DNA of 64,000 nt from Marinobacter sp. F4218. GTDB taxonomy: Bacteria > Pseudomonadota > Gammaproteobacteria > Pseudomonadales > Oleiphilaceae. Made by a program: the position numbers and the translations under genes. The notes beneath the pieces are model-generated. The model was not told the DNA's origin, did no database searches, and saw nothing but the letters and a program-made list of their open reading frames with translations. The first letter of the stretch is position 1; each line of letters begins with the position of its first letter. This document shows positions 9,015 to 18,159 of this stretch, one piece after another. The DNA lies in assembly GCF_019443085.1 (NCBI RefSeq), contig NZ_JAHZIL010000002.1, positions 496,001-560,000 on the forward strand, read 5' to 3'.

Positions 9015-9202
9015 CGGCTTTGGCTCGCTTTAGCCTGTAAATATTACCGACATAGATGAACGGGGCGCGGATTTTGATGTTCATCACAGTTCCGTCACTC
9101 CGGCCAATCGAAAGGCTCAATCTGCCAAGCTGTACCATCCCCCTGCGGGTTACAGTTCGTTACACTTCGGCCGGGTTCTGAACTATTTGAGGCGGGTAAG
9201 AC

Positions 9203-9766
9203 ATGACAGATGGGTTGGTTTTCGTGATCCAGATTGGCCTGGTAGCCCTTGTGCTGCTGATGGCCTATCGCATGTTCTCGCTGGTGCGCGCGGCCCCCTT
9301 GCCGGAGAGCGGTTCCAACCAGGAGCTCGGGCCAGCCCCGTTTATTGGAAAGCAGACCACGCAACCCGTCACCTCATCCGACCGGACGGAACTGTTTACC
9401 CGGCTGCACATTCTTGCAGGCCTTCAGGAACGGGATTGTCGAGTCAATGGGCTTGATCTGGCTAAGGCGCCGGAGGCGGTGCGGGACTATGCCGCGGTTT
9501 GGCTGTACGGCGCTGCCTGCGCGCTTTGCGACAGATCCACCCGACATTCCGACTCCCTGGCGGGGCTGGCCGCGCACATCGCACAGCGGAAAATCGGAAT
9601 TCGGCAGCCTCAGGCACTTCAGGCAATTGCCACCTTGAGCCAAAGCAGTGCGCTTCTGGCGTGTTATCGAGGGGGCCTGGAGGGCGCGGAGTTCTGGCGG
9701 CAACATCACTACGTAACGCCCGCCAGCAGTCTTTATGAGGCCATCACGGCCAATGCCTTTATTTGA
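9203..9766 (+). CDS. Hypothetical membrane-anchored protein
   Basis: 187 residues, not recognised. One N-terminal membrane helix (residues ~4-25) followed by a mostly helical soluble region with a CALCDRS segment. Probably anchored in the inner membrane with the C-terminal part on one side. ATG 9203 follows an AGGCGGGT ribosome-binding region. Its last eight bases overlap the end of a convergent hypothetical gene. Confidence 0.7.
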   Translation: MTDGLVFVIQIGLVALVLLMAYRMFSLVRAAPLPESGSNQELGPAPFIGKQTTQPVTSSDRTELFTRLHILAGLQERDCRVNGLDLAKAPEAVRDYAAVWLYGAACALCDRSTRHSDSLAGLAAHIAQRKIGIRQPQALQAIATLSQSSALLACYRGGLEGAEFWRQHHYVTPASSLYEAITANAFI

Positions 9767-10073
9767 TGGCAGCCTGATCGGAGACCGTGTCCAGTTCCCA
9801 GTTCGTGCCCAGTTGGATTGATTCCCCTGTGTCCGCCTGATTGATCGGCATGCCTGCGATGGCAGGCCTGGTAAAACCGCCCTCTTCCGTATTCTTCATG
9901 CTTTCCACGTCAACGGATCGAACCAGATAGACGGTTCCGTCAGACACGACTCTGGCCCGATGGGTCAAGCCAAACACGAACCGGCAGTAATCCAGTTTCA
10001 ACTGCAGCAGATCCTGCTCCGCTTTGCGGATCTTGCGAAGCAGTACCTTCTGAACGCTATCTCCGTAATCCAT
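9759..10073 (-). CDS. Hypothetical protein
   Basis: 104 residues, not recognised. The first half is helical and charged (VLLRKIRKAEQDLLQLKLDYCRF), the second half strand-rich. No signal peptide or membrane segment. Convergent with, and overlapping by eight bases, the preceding gene. The codon use and a GGGAGG-like site upstream of the ATG support a real gene. Confidence 0.65.
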   Translation of the reverse strand: MDYGDSVQKVLLRKIRKAEQDLLQLKLDYCRFVFGLTHRARVVSDGTVYLVRSVDVESMKNTEEGGFTRPAIAGMPINQADTGESIQLGTNWELDTVSDQAAIK

Positions 10074-10144
10074 CGTATCCTCCCTGGAATCAGTGTTGAT
10101 GTTGGTGAAAAGTGACTGGAATTTTACACAATAATGGAGGCTTG

Positions 10145-10603
10145 TCAGCTATCCACCCGGAACACCATTTTCACGGGAATGCTTTCCAATGCTTCCTGGC
10201 CCTGCTGTAGATCGATGCGCCAGACCATCTCCGTTCCGGTGCTGCAGACAGGAGCCGTAAAACTCCCGACATAACTACCGTCGACCTGACGGCGAAGCGG
10301 CACCGGGTACTCGCCCATGTACATGGATTCGCCCCTGAGCACCGCGAGGAATCGTTCCGGGGGCTCGGGCGATATTACAGTGAGCCTATACTGGGAATCC
10401 TGACTGCCCTCACCAGGGACTTGAAGATCTACCGTCCACTGCCCGGCCCGGCTTGACCACGAACAGCTTCCCTCCAGCAGGTCGCATATCACAGTTGGGC
10501 CGCCCCATGGTTCCTGACCGTTATTTCTTAACATTCGGGGGACGAATACCACCGTAGCGACCAACGCCAGTATCAATCCCACAATCATGGCTGCTCGTAA
10601 CAT
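10145..10603 (-). CDS. Hypothetical membrane-anchored protein
   Basis: 152 residues, not recognised. An N-terminal hydrophobic helix (residues ~5-22, not clearly cleavable) is followed by a beta-rich periplasmic domain with three cysteines (CDLLEGSCSW near 40 and APVCS near 117), which may form a disulfide. Transcribed away from the ABC-2 exporter genes, whose start is 133 bases off. Confidence 0.65.
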   Translation of the reverse strand: MLRAAMIVGLILALVATVVFVPRMLRNNGQEPWGGPTVICDLLEGSCSWSSRAGQWTVDLQVPGEGSQDSQYRLTVISPEPPERFLAVLRGESMYMGEYPVPLRRQVDGSYVGSFTAPVCSTGTEMVWRIDLQQGQEALESIPVKMVFRVDS

Positions 10604-10735
10604 TGTTATACCTCAGTTTCGGACAGCGGCATTATGAGCGCTGAGCGGAGACAGGCAAAGCTTTCTAAATTGGCGCCAGTCATGAGAAAATACTGCGCTT
10701 TCATTTCTGACCCATTTTAAAGACAGGATACGCCC

Positions 10736-11656
10736 GTGCAGCCGGACATTTCCGTAAAGCACCTCAGCAAGGTTTATGGCGACGGTTTCCAGGCATTGAA
10801 AGACATCAACCTGGAAATCAACCGGGGCGAAATATTCGCCCTGCTCGGCCCGAACGGAGCCGGAAAGACGACCCTGATCAGTATTATCTGTGGCATCGTG
10901 AACCTTTCCCAGGGCGAGGTGAAAGCTGCCGGCCATGACATCGTGCGAGAGTATCGCAAGGCCAGGCAGTCCATTGGCCTGGTCCCCCAGGAGCTGAACA
11001 CGGACTCCTTTGAGACCGTATGGGACGCTGTTTCGTTCAGTCGCGGTCTCTTCGGCAAGGCCCCCAAACCCGAACACATCGAGAAGGTGCTGAAGGACCT
11101 GTCGCTCTGGGACAAACGCAACAATCGCATCATGTCGCTGTCCGGCGGCATGAAACGCCGGGTGATGATTGCCAAGGCGCTGTCCCATGAACCCCAGATT
11201 CTCTTCCTTGATGAGCCAACCGCAGGCGTTGACGTTGAATTGCGCCGGGACATGTGGAAAATGGTCAGGAAGCTCCGGGAGAACGGTGTGACCATCATCC
11301 TTACCACACACTACATTGAAGAAGCTGAGGAGATGGCGGACCGGATTGGTGTGATTCGCCACGGCGAAATCATTCTGGTGGAAGAAAAAGACCGCCTGAT
11401 GAGCAAACTCGGCAAGAAGGAACTGCGGCTGCAGCTTCAGAGCAGGCTCGATAAAATGCCTGGCGAGCTCACGCTCGAACCCATTGAACTGTCTGATGAT
11501 GGCTACGAGCTGATCTACACCTTCGATTCCCAGCAGGAACAGGCCGGCGTCGCGCGGTTGCTGCGTACCCTCGGCGATCTCGGTATCGAATACCGGGACC
11601 TTCAGACCCGGGAGAGCTCCCTGGAAGAGATTTTTGTCGGCCTCGTGCACGAATAG
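10736..11656 (+). CDS. ABC-2 type transporter ATP-binding protein (YadG-like)
   Basis: 306 residues: Walker [10 protein letters not shown] (near 37), signature [15 protein letters not shown], Walker [13 protein letters not shown] and a C-terminal extension after residue 220. This matches the YadG/CcmA family of exporters. Start is GTG 10736 with AGACAGGA upstream. It pairs with the permease 26 bases downstream. Substrate unknown. A 383-residue open frame on the opposite strand is a shadow. Confidence 0.88.
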   Translation: MQPDISVKHLSKVYGDGFQALKDINLEINRGEIFALLGPNGAGKTTLISIICGIVNLSQGEVKAAGHDIVREYRKARQSIGLVPQELNTDSFETVWDAVSFSRGLFGKAPKPEHIEKVLKDLSLWDKRNNRIMSLSGGMKRRVMIAKALSHEPQILFLDEPTAGVDVELRRDMWKMVRKLRENGVTIILTTHYIEEAEEMADRIGVIRHGEIILVEEKDRLMSKLGKKELRLQLQSRLDKMPGELTLEPIELSDDGYELIYTFDSQQEQAGVARLLRTLGDLGIEYRDLQTRESSLEEIFVGLVHE

Positions 11657-11682
11657 CCCCGCCCGAATCACTGGAGAAAGGC

Positions 11683-12444
11683 ATGAACCTTTACGGCGTC
11701 CGCGCAATCTACAACTTTGAAATGGCCCGCATGAAGCGCACCGTGATGCAAAGCGTGCTGTCACCAGTCATCTCCACCTGCCTGTATTTCGTCGTATTCG
11801 GCTCAGCCATCGGCTCGCGCATGGGAGACATCGACAACATCAGTTACGGGGCCTACATCATTCCCGGCCTGGTAATGCTCTCGCTGCTGATGCAGAGCAT
11901 CTCCAACGCTTCTTTCGGCATTTATATGCCAAAGTTTTCCGGCACCATCTACGAGGTGCTGTCGGCTCCGGTCTCCTACGTGGAGGTGGTACTCGGCTAT
12001 GTCGGCGCGGCCGCCACCAAATCGGTGATCCTCGGCCTGATCATACTGGCCACAGCCCGGCTGTTTGTGGATTACGATGTGCTGCATCCGTTCTGGATGA
12101 TCTCTTTCCTGATCCTTACCTCGGTCACCTTCAGCCTTTTCGGGTTTATCATTGGCATCTGGGCGGATGGCTTCGAAAAACTGCAAATCGTACCGATGAT
12201 GATCGTTACGCCGCTGGTGTTTCTTGGCGGTACCTTCTATTCCATCGATATGCTGCCACCAATCTGGCAGACCATCAGCCTGTTCAACCCGGTGGTTTAC
12301 CTGATCAGTGGCTTTCGGTGGGCTTTCTTCGGAGTGTCGGACGTGCACGTGGGAATCAGCGTCGGTATGACCCTGGTCTTCCTGAGCGCATGCATGCTTG
12401 CTGTCTGGTACATTTTCAAAACCGGTTATCGGCTGCGCTCATGA
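11683..12444 (+). CDS. ABC-2 type transporter permease (YadH-like)
   Basis: 253 residues with six predicted membrane helices and the ABC-2 signature region [20 protein letters not shown]. Works with the upstream ATPase as a homodimeric exporter of the YadH type. The stop codon overlaps the next ATG (ATGA), so the DUF192 lipoprotein is coupled to it. Confidence 0.88.
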   Translation: MNLYGVRAIYNFEMARMKRTVMQSVLSPVISTCLYFVVFGSAIGSRMGDIDNISYGAYIIPGLVMLSLLMQSISNASFGIYMPKFSGTIYEVLSAPVSYVEVVLGYVGAAATKSVILGLIILATARLFVDYDVLHPFWMISFLILTSVTFSLFGFIIGIWADGFEKLQIVPMMIVTPLVFLGGTFYSIDMLPPIWQTISLFNPVVYLISGFRWAFFGVSDVHVGISVGMTLVFLSACMLAVWYIFKTGYRLRS

Positions 12445-12944
12445 TCTCCAATCGCTATGCCTCATTGCTCGCATTGCTGCTGGTTCCGCTGGTATCCGCC
12501 TGCTCCGCGGACCCAAGCGTTCCCCAGCCCAGGCTACCGAGTTCAACGGCTTGCTTTATAACGCCGGAAGGCTCAGTTCCGGTCACTCTCGAGGTGGCGG
12601 AGGACTTCGGTCAGCGGCAGAAGGGACTGATGGGGCGCAAAGCCCTGGCGGAGAACGAGGGTATGTTGTTCGTGTATGAGCAGCCCCAGAATCCGGAGCA
12701 TGGATTCTGGATGTACAAGACTCTCATCGCTCTCGACATTGCCTATATTGGCCCAAAGGGGGAAATCGGCAATATTCGAACGATGGCACCATGCAGTTCA
12801 GGCAACTCCGGAAACTGCCCGTCCTATCCGGCGAGAGTGGCGTTCACCTCGGCGGTTGAAATGAACCGGGGCTTTTTTTCGGAGCACGGCATAGGGGTCG
12901 GAGACCGCCTGGTCGTCGGCGAAGCTGACTGCCTCGCCGACTGA
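12441..12944 (+). CDS. DUF192 lipoprotein
   Basis: 167 residues from ATG 12441. A lipoprotein signal (hydrophobic core then LVSAC near residue 21) precedes a DUF192 domain: [35 protein letters not shown] and LDIAYIG are typical. DUF192 proteins are small secreted beta-barrel proteins of unknown function. Four-base overlap with the ABC-2 permease makes it part of that transcript. An in-frame extension to 12318 lies inside the permease and is not needed. Confidence 0.82.
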   Translation: MISNRYASLLALLLVPLVSACSADPSVPQPRLPSSTACFITPEGSVPVTLEVAEDFGQRQKGLMGRKALAENEGMLFVYEQPQNPEHGFWMYKTLIALDIAYIGPKGEIGNIRTMAPCSSGNSGNCPSYPARVAFTSAVEMNRGFFSEHGIGVGDRLVVGEADCLAD

Positions 12945-12958
12945 TCGCCACCCTCGCC

Positions 12959-13750
12959 TCAGCTATCCTGCCAATCCGGCTTGCGCTTCTCCAGGAACGC
13001 ACAGATCCCTTCCCGTGCATCATTGGCCTGCATATTGTCCGCCATCACGGTTGAGGTAAATTCGTAGGCCTCCGCCAGGGGCATTTCCAATTGCCGGTAA
13101 AATGCCTCCTTACCGACTTTCAGCGTGTGTCCTGACTTGTCTGCAATGGTCCTTGCCATCCCGTAGACCGTCTCGTCCAACACCTGCTCATCCACCGCCC
13201 GGTTCACCAGGCCGATTTCCTCTGCCCTGACGGCACTGATCATTTCACCGGTCAACAGCATCTCCATGGCGTGTTTGCGCGAAACGTTGCGGGAAAGCGC
13301 CACCATGGGCGTGGAACAGAACAGACCAATGTTGACCCCCGGCGTTGCAAAGCGGGCGGTATCCGCGGCCACGGCCAGATCACAACTGGCGACCAACTGG
13401 CAGCCTGCGGCGGTAGCCACACCGGCAACCCGGGCAATCACGGGCTTTGGCAGGGACACAATCTGCTGCATGACCTTGCTGCACTGATGGAACAGGGCGA
13501 GTTGGAAATCCTGATCATCGAATTGCTCCCGGATCTCCCGGAGATCGTGGCCCGCGCAGAACACACTGCCATGGGCGGCAAGGACCACCACCCGGGTATC
13601 CGCGTCACTGGCAATGGCCTCCAGTTCCCCGGACAGCGCTTCAAGCATGGCCATCGAGAGGCTGTTCCGGCTCTGGGGCTGGTTCAGGGTGAGCGTCGTT
13701 ATCCCGCTGTCGCTGTATTTGCGAACCAATGGTTCCTCGTCAGACATCAT
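12959..13750 (-). CDS. Enoyl-CoA hydratase/isomerase
   Basis: 263 residues from ATG 13750, preceded by AAGGGGGA; a GTG 18 bases upstream is less likely. Crotonase fold: FCAGHDLREI supplies one oxyanion-hole amide and the AAGCQLVASCDLAVA / GLFCSTPM segment the other. The second catalytic Glu usual in true hydratases is not obvious, so the reaction (hydration, isomerisation or other) is uncertain. Convergent with the DUF192 gene. Confidence 0.85.
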   Translation of the reverse strand: MMSDEEPLVRKYSDSGITTLTLNQPQSRNSLSMAMLEALSGELEAIASDADTRVVVLAAHGSVFCAGHDLREIREQFDDQDFQLALFHQCSKVMQQIVSLPKPVIARVAGVATAAGCQLVASCDLAVAADTARFATPGVNIGLFCSTPMVALSRNVSRKHAMEMLLTGEMISAVRAEEIGLVNRAVDEQVLDETVYGMARTIADKSGHTLKVGKEAFYRQLEMPLAEAYEFTSTVMADNMQANDAREGICAFLEKRKPDWQDS

Positions 13751-13932
13751 GATTCGTTCCCCCTTCACGCGGCTCTGGAATTACACATCACTGAATGTTT
13801 CAGTATTAACCACGTACGTATTGCTGTCGAAGAGACTTTTGTAGAACGCTCAGGAATTTACCGTAGGGGTTGTGATTGACACTCTGGCCCCACAGGTAAG
13901 TACCAGGTTTCAGTTTGACAAAGGAGCGAGGC

Positions 13933-14076
13933 ATGTCCAAATCGACGATCCTTCGGGCTTTGGTCGCCATTGCTATCATTGTGGGTGGAATACTGGTGAT
14001 CATGGAAGACGAACCCGAACCGCCAACCGGCGATATCAACCGTATTGAACCACTTCCAAAACAGGATAGTCCTTGA
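13933..14076 (+). CDS. Small single-pass membrane protein
   Basis: 47 residues, too short for most gene callers. A strong AAGGAG lies eight bases before ATG 13933. The protein has a basic N-terminus, one membrane helix (residues ~8-23, ALVAIAIIVGGILVI) and an acidic, Pro-rich tail (MEDEPEPPTGD). Its final bases overlap the TTG start of the next gene by four, so translation of the deoxyribosyltransferase is probably coupled to it. Function unknown. Confidence 0.65.
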   Translation: MSKSTILRALVAIAIIVGGILVIMEDEPEPPTGDINRIEPLPKQDSP

Positions 14077-14624
14077 CCAAACCACAACGCGTATACCTGG
14101 CGGGGCCTGAGGTATTTTTTCCAGAGCGCGAGCACAGGCGCATTGTCGCCAGCAAAAAGCGCCTGCTGGCTGCCTGCGGCCTGGAGGGCGTAGACCCGCT
14201 GGACACCGAACTGGAAGGTCCAGGCAGCGAATCAAAACGGAGCCTTGGCTTCCGGATATACCGAGCCAACCGCGAGCTCATGGACAGCTGCCAGGCCATC
14301 ATTGCCAACCTCAGCCCATTTCGTGGCCTCAGCGCCGATCCCGGTACCGTCTTCGAAGTCGGCTACATGATCGCCAAGGACAAGGCTGCGGTCGGATACA
14401 CGATGGATCCGAGAAATTATTTCGATCGGGCGGGCTCTTCCGACACCGACAACCTTGGCCACACCGTGGAGAATTTCGAGTTCAGCGATAACCTGATGAT
14501 CGAATGCGGTATCGTGGAGGCCGGGGGCGAAATCATCCGCGGACAGGGCGCGGCCTCACACCCTTTCTATGATGAGGACGTATTTGAGCGGTGCGTACGC
14601 GCCCTCATCCAGCGGCACCCGTAA
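14073..14624 (+). CDS. Nucleoside 2-deoxyribosyltransferase
   Basis: 183 residues. YLAGPEVFFP at the start and the LMDSCQAIIANLSPFRG...SADPGTVFEVGYMIA segment are the family hallmarks: Asp and Glu of DPGTVFE include the glycosyl-acceptor nucleophile Glu. Such enzymes move or hydrolyse the 2-deoxyribose of nucleosides in salvage. Start is TTG 14073, overlapping the stop of the 47-residue membrane protein. Confidence 0.88.
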   Translation: MTKPQRVYLAGPEVFFPEREHRRIVASKKRLLAACGLEGVDPLDTELEGPGSESKRSLGFRIYRANRELMDSCQAIIANLSPFRGLSADPGTVFEVGYMIAKDKAAVGYTMDPRNYFDRAGSSDTDNLGHTVENFEFSDNLMIECGIVEAGGEIIRGQGAASHPFYDEDVFERCVRALIQRHP

Positions 14625-14637
14625 AGCGAAAAACCTT

Positions 14638-16101
14638 ATGAGCGACAGAAAAACCCAACGCCGGCAGCTAATGAAGCAACTCGGCGAAGCGGATTCCTAC
14701 CGCCAATGGTACGCCACCGCCGAAAAGCTTGATGAGCTGGACGGCACACTGGCCTGGCGAGAGGAGGCCGGCTGTGAACTGCTGCACGAAAAGCTGCTCA
14801 GGGATCACATCGCCGCAATGATCCGCTGCCGAAAGCGCGGTGACACACGGGGATTGACCCGTGTGCTCCAGGAAAGCGTTTACCGTCACCTGGGCGAGAT
14901 CGCGAACCCGGACCTCTACGCAGTCGCCCGGACCGGTACCAAAGTTCTGGTCACCGAGTTCCTCGACGAAGTGGAACGGTCAATGAATTTCGTCTGTGAC
15001 CACGACATGCCCGGCGTGTCGATGGAACAGAAGCTCCGACTGTTCAGGGATGCCGAACGGGTGTATGGCCGGCCGGCCCTGATGCTGAGCGGTGGCGCGG
15101 CTTTCGGGATCTACCATATTGGTGTTACCCGGGCGCTCTGGGAGGTCGGGCTGCTCCCGGATGTGATCGCCGGGTCCAGCATGGGCGCAATCGTAGCCGG
15201 CGCCGTCTGCACCCGAAACAAGCGCGAGCTTGAATCCTTTTTCACCGAACCTGACGAGATTCACCTGAACGCCTTCCGATGGCTTGAGCCGGAGCGTATC
15301 TGGCGTAGAAAGCACGCCATGGATCCCTCCCACTTGCTGGAACACATCCGGACCAACATCGGCAGTATCAGCTTCAAAGAGGCAGAGACCCACAGTGGGC
15401 GCACCCTGAACATCTCGGTATCGCCCACCCGCACCCGACAAAAACCGAGGCTGCTGAACAGCCTGAGTTCGCCCGAAGTCCTGGTGGACTCAGCCATTCT
15501 GGCCTCCTGCGCGGTGCCGGCGATCTATCCCCCGGTCACCCTGCAAGCGCGGGACTTCGAGAAGGGTTCTGAGGGCTCCAAGCCCTACATGCCAACCGAG
15601 CGCTGGATTGACGGCAGCGTACACGGGGACTTGCCGCTGATGCGTATGGCGCGCCTGCACAACGTGAACCGAACCATCGTGAGCCAGGCCAATCCCCATG
15701 TGCTGCCCTTTATTACCCATCACCATGAACGCGGGCCTAAAGCCACACTGAAACAGGCTGCCGCTTCCATGGCGCATGCACAGGTCGCAACGGCGCTCAA
15801 ACTCAGCCGCAACTCAGCGCCGTCATCGGTTGTTCGTCCGCTTCTGGAGCAGGCCCACGCGATGACCACACAAACCTACCTGGGGGACATCAACGTCCAC
15901 TTCCCATTCCGCCCCTTGCTGTACCGAAAACTGTTATCGAACCCCAGCCGGGCTGACCTGGACATGTTCATCCGCCTTGGCGAACAGGCAACCTGGCCGC
16001 GCATGGCCATGATTCGAGACCAGACCAGAATCAGCCGAACCTTCTCGGATTGCATTGCCCGGCTTGAGGCCGCCATCCGCAACCAGAACCGGCCGGAGTA
16101 A
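14638..16101 (+). CDS. Patatin-like phospholipase with DUF3336 domain
   Basis: 487 residues from ATG 14638. The N-terminal ~130 residues are a DUF3336 domain (YRQWYATAEKLDELDG), followed by a patatin domain: oxyanion loop SGGAAFGIYHIG, nucleophile elbow GSSMG and catalytic Asp in DGSVHGD. The same architecture occurs in fungal TGL3/4/5 lipases and in bacterial proteins. It is likely a serine acyl-hydrolase acting on phospholipids or neutral lipids. No signal peptide. An upstream in-frame ATG at 14569 lies inside the previous gene. Confidence 0.87.
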   Translation: MSDRKTQRRQLMKQLGEADSYRQWYATAEKLDELDGTLAWREEAGCELLHEKLLRDHIAAMIRCRKRGDTRGLTRVLQESVYRHLGEIANPDLYAVARTGTKVLVTEFLDEVERSMNFVCDHDMPGVSMEQKLRLFRDAERVYGRPALMLSGGAAFGIYHIGVTRALWEVGLLPDVIAGSSMGAIVAGAVCTRNKRELESFFTEPDEIHLNAFRWLEPERIWRRKHAMDPSHLLEHIRTNIGSISFKEAETHSGRTLNISVSPTRTRQKPRLLNSLSSPEVLVDSAILASCAVPAIYPPVTLQARDFEKGSEGSKPYMPTERWIDGSVHGDLPLMRMARLHNVNRTIVSQANPHVLPFITHHHERGPKATLKQAAASMAHAQVATALKLSRNSAPSSVVRPLLEQAHAMTTQTYLGDINVHFPFRPLLYRKLLSNPSRADLDMFIRLGEQATWPRMAMIRDQTRISRTFSDCIARLEAAIRNQNRPE

Positions 16102-16105
16102 TCGC

Positions 16106-16987
16106 TTGGAAACAACCCGAATCAAGGGACTGAGCATTGCAGCGATCGGCGTCATGTTCATCACGCCGGATGCCCTGCTGGTAAAAATCACCTCCGTGGA
16201 ACCGGTGGTTTTCCTGTTCTGGCGGGGCATCTTGCTGGCGTTCAGTTTCCTCGTGATCAACAGCGTTCGCTACCGATCCGGCCTTGCCGCGGAAATGCGC
16301 AAGTGTGGCTGGAAAGGATTATTCTGCGCCGCCGCCTTTGCCATGAGCACACTGGGCTTTGTAGTCGGCATGAAAAATACCGCCGCCGGAAACGTATTGG
16401 TGATCCTCAATACCGCACCGGTTATCGCTGCCCTGATTGCCTGGCTGGTCTGGAAGGAAACCCTGCCGCTGAGAACCTGGGCCATCATCATCGTGTGTGT
16501 CACCGGCGCCACCATCATGGCCATCGGGGAATGGGGCCGGGGCGAACCCCTTGGTATTCTGATGGCATTTATCGCGGCAACCGCGCTGGCGTCCAACCTG
16601 AACGTTGCCCGATCAAAGCCGGACGCCGACATGAGTGTCATGCTGATGTTCGGCGCCCTGATGCTGGCTGGCGCAGCCGCATTGGCAGGTGGTGTAGAAA
16701 TTCCCTCTCTTCGGGATAGCCTGTTCATCGCCCTGCTCTGCCTGGTGTTCCTGCCGGTTGCGGCGACGATGATCCAGATTGGCCCGCGCTACATTCCGGC
16801 GGCTGAGGTCAGCATGATGCTCTTGCTTGAGACGGTGATCGGTGCATTTCTGGTCTGGCTGTTCCTGGGGGAAGTTCCGACACCCCTCAGTCTCATTGGT
16901 GGCGTGATTGTGTTCTCGGCCCTTCTTACCCACGGATGGATTGAAGTGAGGCGGTACCGGCTTGCGAGGCTCCAGGCTCAGGAGTAA
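16106..16987 (+). CDS. EamA/DMT-family transporter
   Basis: 293 residues from TTG 16106, with GGAG seven bases upstream and only four bases after the patatin stop. Ten hydrophobic segments arranged as two EamA repeats; the motif NTAPVIAALIAWLVWKE in the first half is characteristic. Inner-membrane metabolite or drug exporter; substrate unknown. Probably cotranscribed with the phospholipase. Confidence 0.85.
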   Translation: METTRIKGLSIAAIGVMFITPDALLVKITSVEPVVFLFWRGILLAFSFLVINSVRYRSGLAAEMRKCGWKGLFCAAAFAMSTLGFVVGMKNTAAGNVLVILNTAPVIAALIAWLVWKETLPLRTWAIIIVCVTGATIMAIGEWGRGEPLGILMAFIAATALASNLNVARSKPDADMSVMLMFGALMLAGAAALAGGVEIPSLRDSLFIALLCLVFLPVAATMIQIGPRYIPAAEVSMMLLLETVIGAFLVWLFLGEVPTPLSLIGGVIVFSALLTHGWIEVRRYRLARLQAQE

Positions 16988-17088
16988 ATAAACTTAAAAA
17001 CCCGGAAACACCAGAGGACGTTGCAGGTCAAAGTCTGCTCAGGGACGCGGTTTAGCGAAGGACTCATGGGTAATCGGGAGGGACGATC

Positions 17089-17565
17089 ATGTCCATTAAA
17101 AACATCATGCACAAAAACATTCTGTGCTGCGACATGGAGAGTTCTCTGGAACAGGTCGCCACCGAAATGTGGAACGATGATCTGGGAATCGTGCCTGTCA
17201 TCGACCGGGAGAAAAAGCTGGTTGGCGTGATCACGGACCGGGATATCGCCATTGCGGCAGCGCTTAAACACAAGCCGCTATGGGACATTGCGGCCTCGGA
17301 ACTGGTTGAAGGAAAGACCTGTCACTTCTGTCACCCGGAGGACGACATTCATGACGTTCTGAAAATGATGAGCGAAGCGCAGATACGACGCGTGCCCATT
17401 GTGAACGAACAACGGGAAGTCGTAGGAATGGTCGGCGTTAAGGACATTGCAGAGCACACGGCCAGAACCGGCAAGGCAATGGGGACGGATGAATTCTCCT
17501 CGGAAGAATTCCTTGGCACTGTCCGTCAGATCTGTCGACCCAACCTGCCTCAAGCCGCAGCGTGA
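17089..17565 (+). CDS. CBS-domain pair protein
   Basis: 158 residues containing two CBS motifs: residues ~1-60 (MHKNILCCDMES... LVGVITDRDIAIA) and ~78-135 (VLKMMSEAQIRRVPIVNEQREVVGMVGVKDIA). Stand-alone CBS pairs bind adenine nucleotides and act as energy or redox sensors; partner unknown. An ACTCATGGGTAATCGGGAGGGACG leader supplies a clear Shine-Dalgarno. Last gene before the cassette array. Confidence 0.85.
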   Translation: MSIKNIMHKNILCCDMESSLEQVATEMWNDDLGIVPVIDREKKLVGVITDRDIAIAAALKHKPLWDIAASELVEGKTCHFCHPEDDIHDVLKMMSEAQIRRVPIVNEQREVVGMVGVKDIAEHTARTGKAMGTDEFSSEEFLGTVRQICRPNLPQAAA

Positions 17566-17708
17566 ACAGACAGAGGCCTGAAAGTGAACTCCATCGCCCT
17601 CCCAAACGTTCAGGGGTGGACGATGGAGACACGCCAAGGGCTCGGGTTATTCACCGCCGCCTGGTTTCCGGGCTGTTTCTCGACATCACGACAACCTCTA
17701 CCAACGGC

Positions 17709-17768
17709 GGCTAACCTGCGGCATTTGAGGCCCATCGGGCCGGAACGATCCTGATACCCTTATTACAA
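17709..17768 (-). repeat. Degenerate attC site after the NIPSNAP cassette
   Basis: On the minus strand a TTGTAAT core-like sequence lies just inside the NIPSNAP stop and GGTTAGCC closes the site 60 bases later. The centre has a perfect GGCCC/GGGCC hairpin. The L boxes are poorly complementary, so this end-of-array site may have decayed. Confidence 0.5.
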
Positions 17769-17770
17769 GC

Positions 17771-18088
17771 TCACTCAAACACCGGCCTCATGAAGCTGCG
17801 CTCGCAGCTAAATACGCAACGAGTCTTTTCTGCATACTGGAAAGCCGCTTGGCAATCTGCATCTTTAAATGACGCCTCACGATACTGCTCGTAAGCGGCC
17901 AGCGACTCGAAAGTGAATAATGCGATGGCGATATTGTTGGCTCCCTCGGATGGCAAAAAATATCCATGATGCTGACCACCGAATTTCTGAACCAGAGGTA
18001 TCCACATCTTGGAGTAGTGCTCAAACTCAACGGCTTTATAGGGATCTATGACGTATCTCAGATAACAGGTAACCACTTGAACTCCCAT
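17771..18088 (-). CDS. NIPSNAP-family protein (cassette gene)
   Basis: 105 residues of the NIPSNAP ferredoxin-like alpha+beta fold: CYLRYVIDPYKAVEFEHYSKMW at the start, GGQHHGYFLPSEG in the middle and FTFESLAAYEQYREA near residue 65. Bacterial members are small dimeric proteins without an assigned reaction. Start ATG 18088 lies 11 bases past the upstream attC core. It is a frequent kind of integron cassette gene. Confidence 0.8.
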   Translation of the reverse strand: MGVQVVTCYLRYVIDPYKAVEFEHYSKMWIPLVQKFGGQHHGYFLPSEGANNIAIALFTFESLAAYEQYREASFKDADCQAAFQYAEKTRCVFSCERSFMRPVFE

Positions 18089-18098
18089 TCAGTTGGCC

Positions 18099-18159
18099 TT
18101 GTAACGCCTCGCATCAGCGGCCCAGCTTTGCTGAGCCCGTCTGAATGCGTTTGCTAGCG
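18099..18159 (-). repeat. attC site after the gamma-glutamylcyclotransferase cassette
   Basis: 61 bases. On the minus strand the site runs from GCTAGCA (R''-like, overlapping the gene's TAG) to GGCGTTACAA (R'). The L boxes CGCATTCAG and CTGATGCG pair fully except for one extra T, the extrahelical base that sets the recombined strand in attC hairpins. The centre GCTCAGC/GCTGGGC pairs around an AAA turn. Confidence 0.78.

Noticed and set aside
10613..11764. 383-residue open frame on the minus strand
   Set aside because: Antisense to the YadG-like ATPase, which has every ABC motif; the minus frame has no recognisable domain.
17589..17628. CTCCATCG/CGATGGAG inverted repeat after the CBS gene
   Set aside because: Eight-base arms with a 24-base loop and no T-run; too weak to call a terminator, and outside the attC layout.
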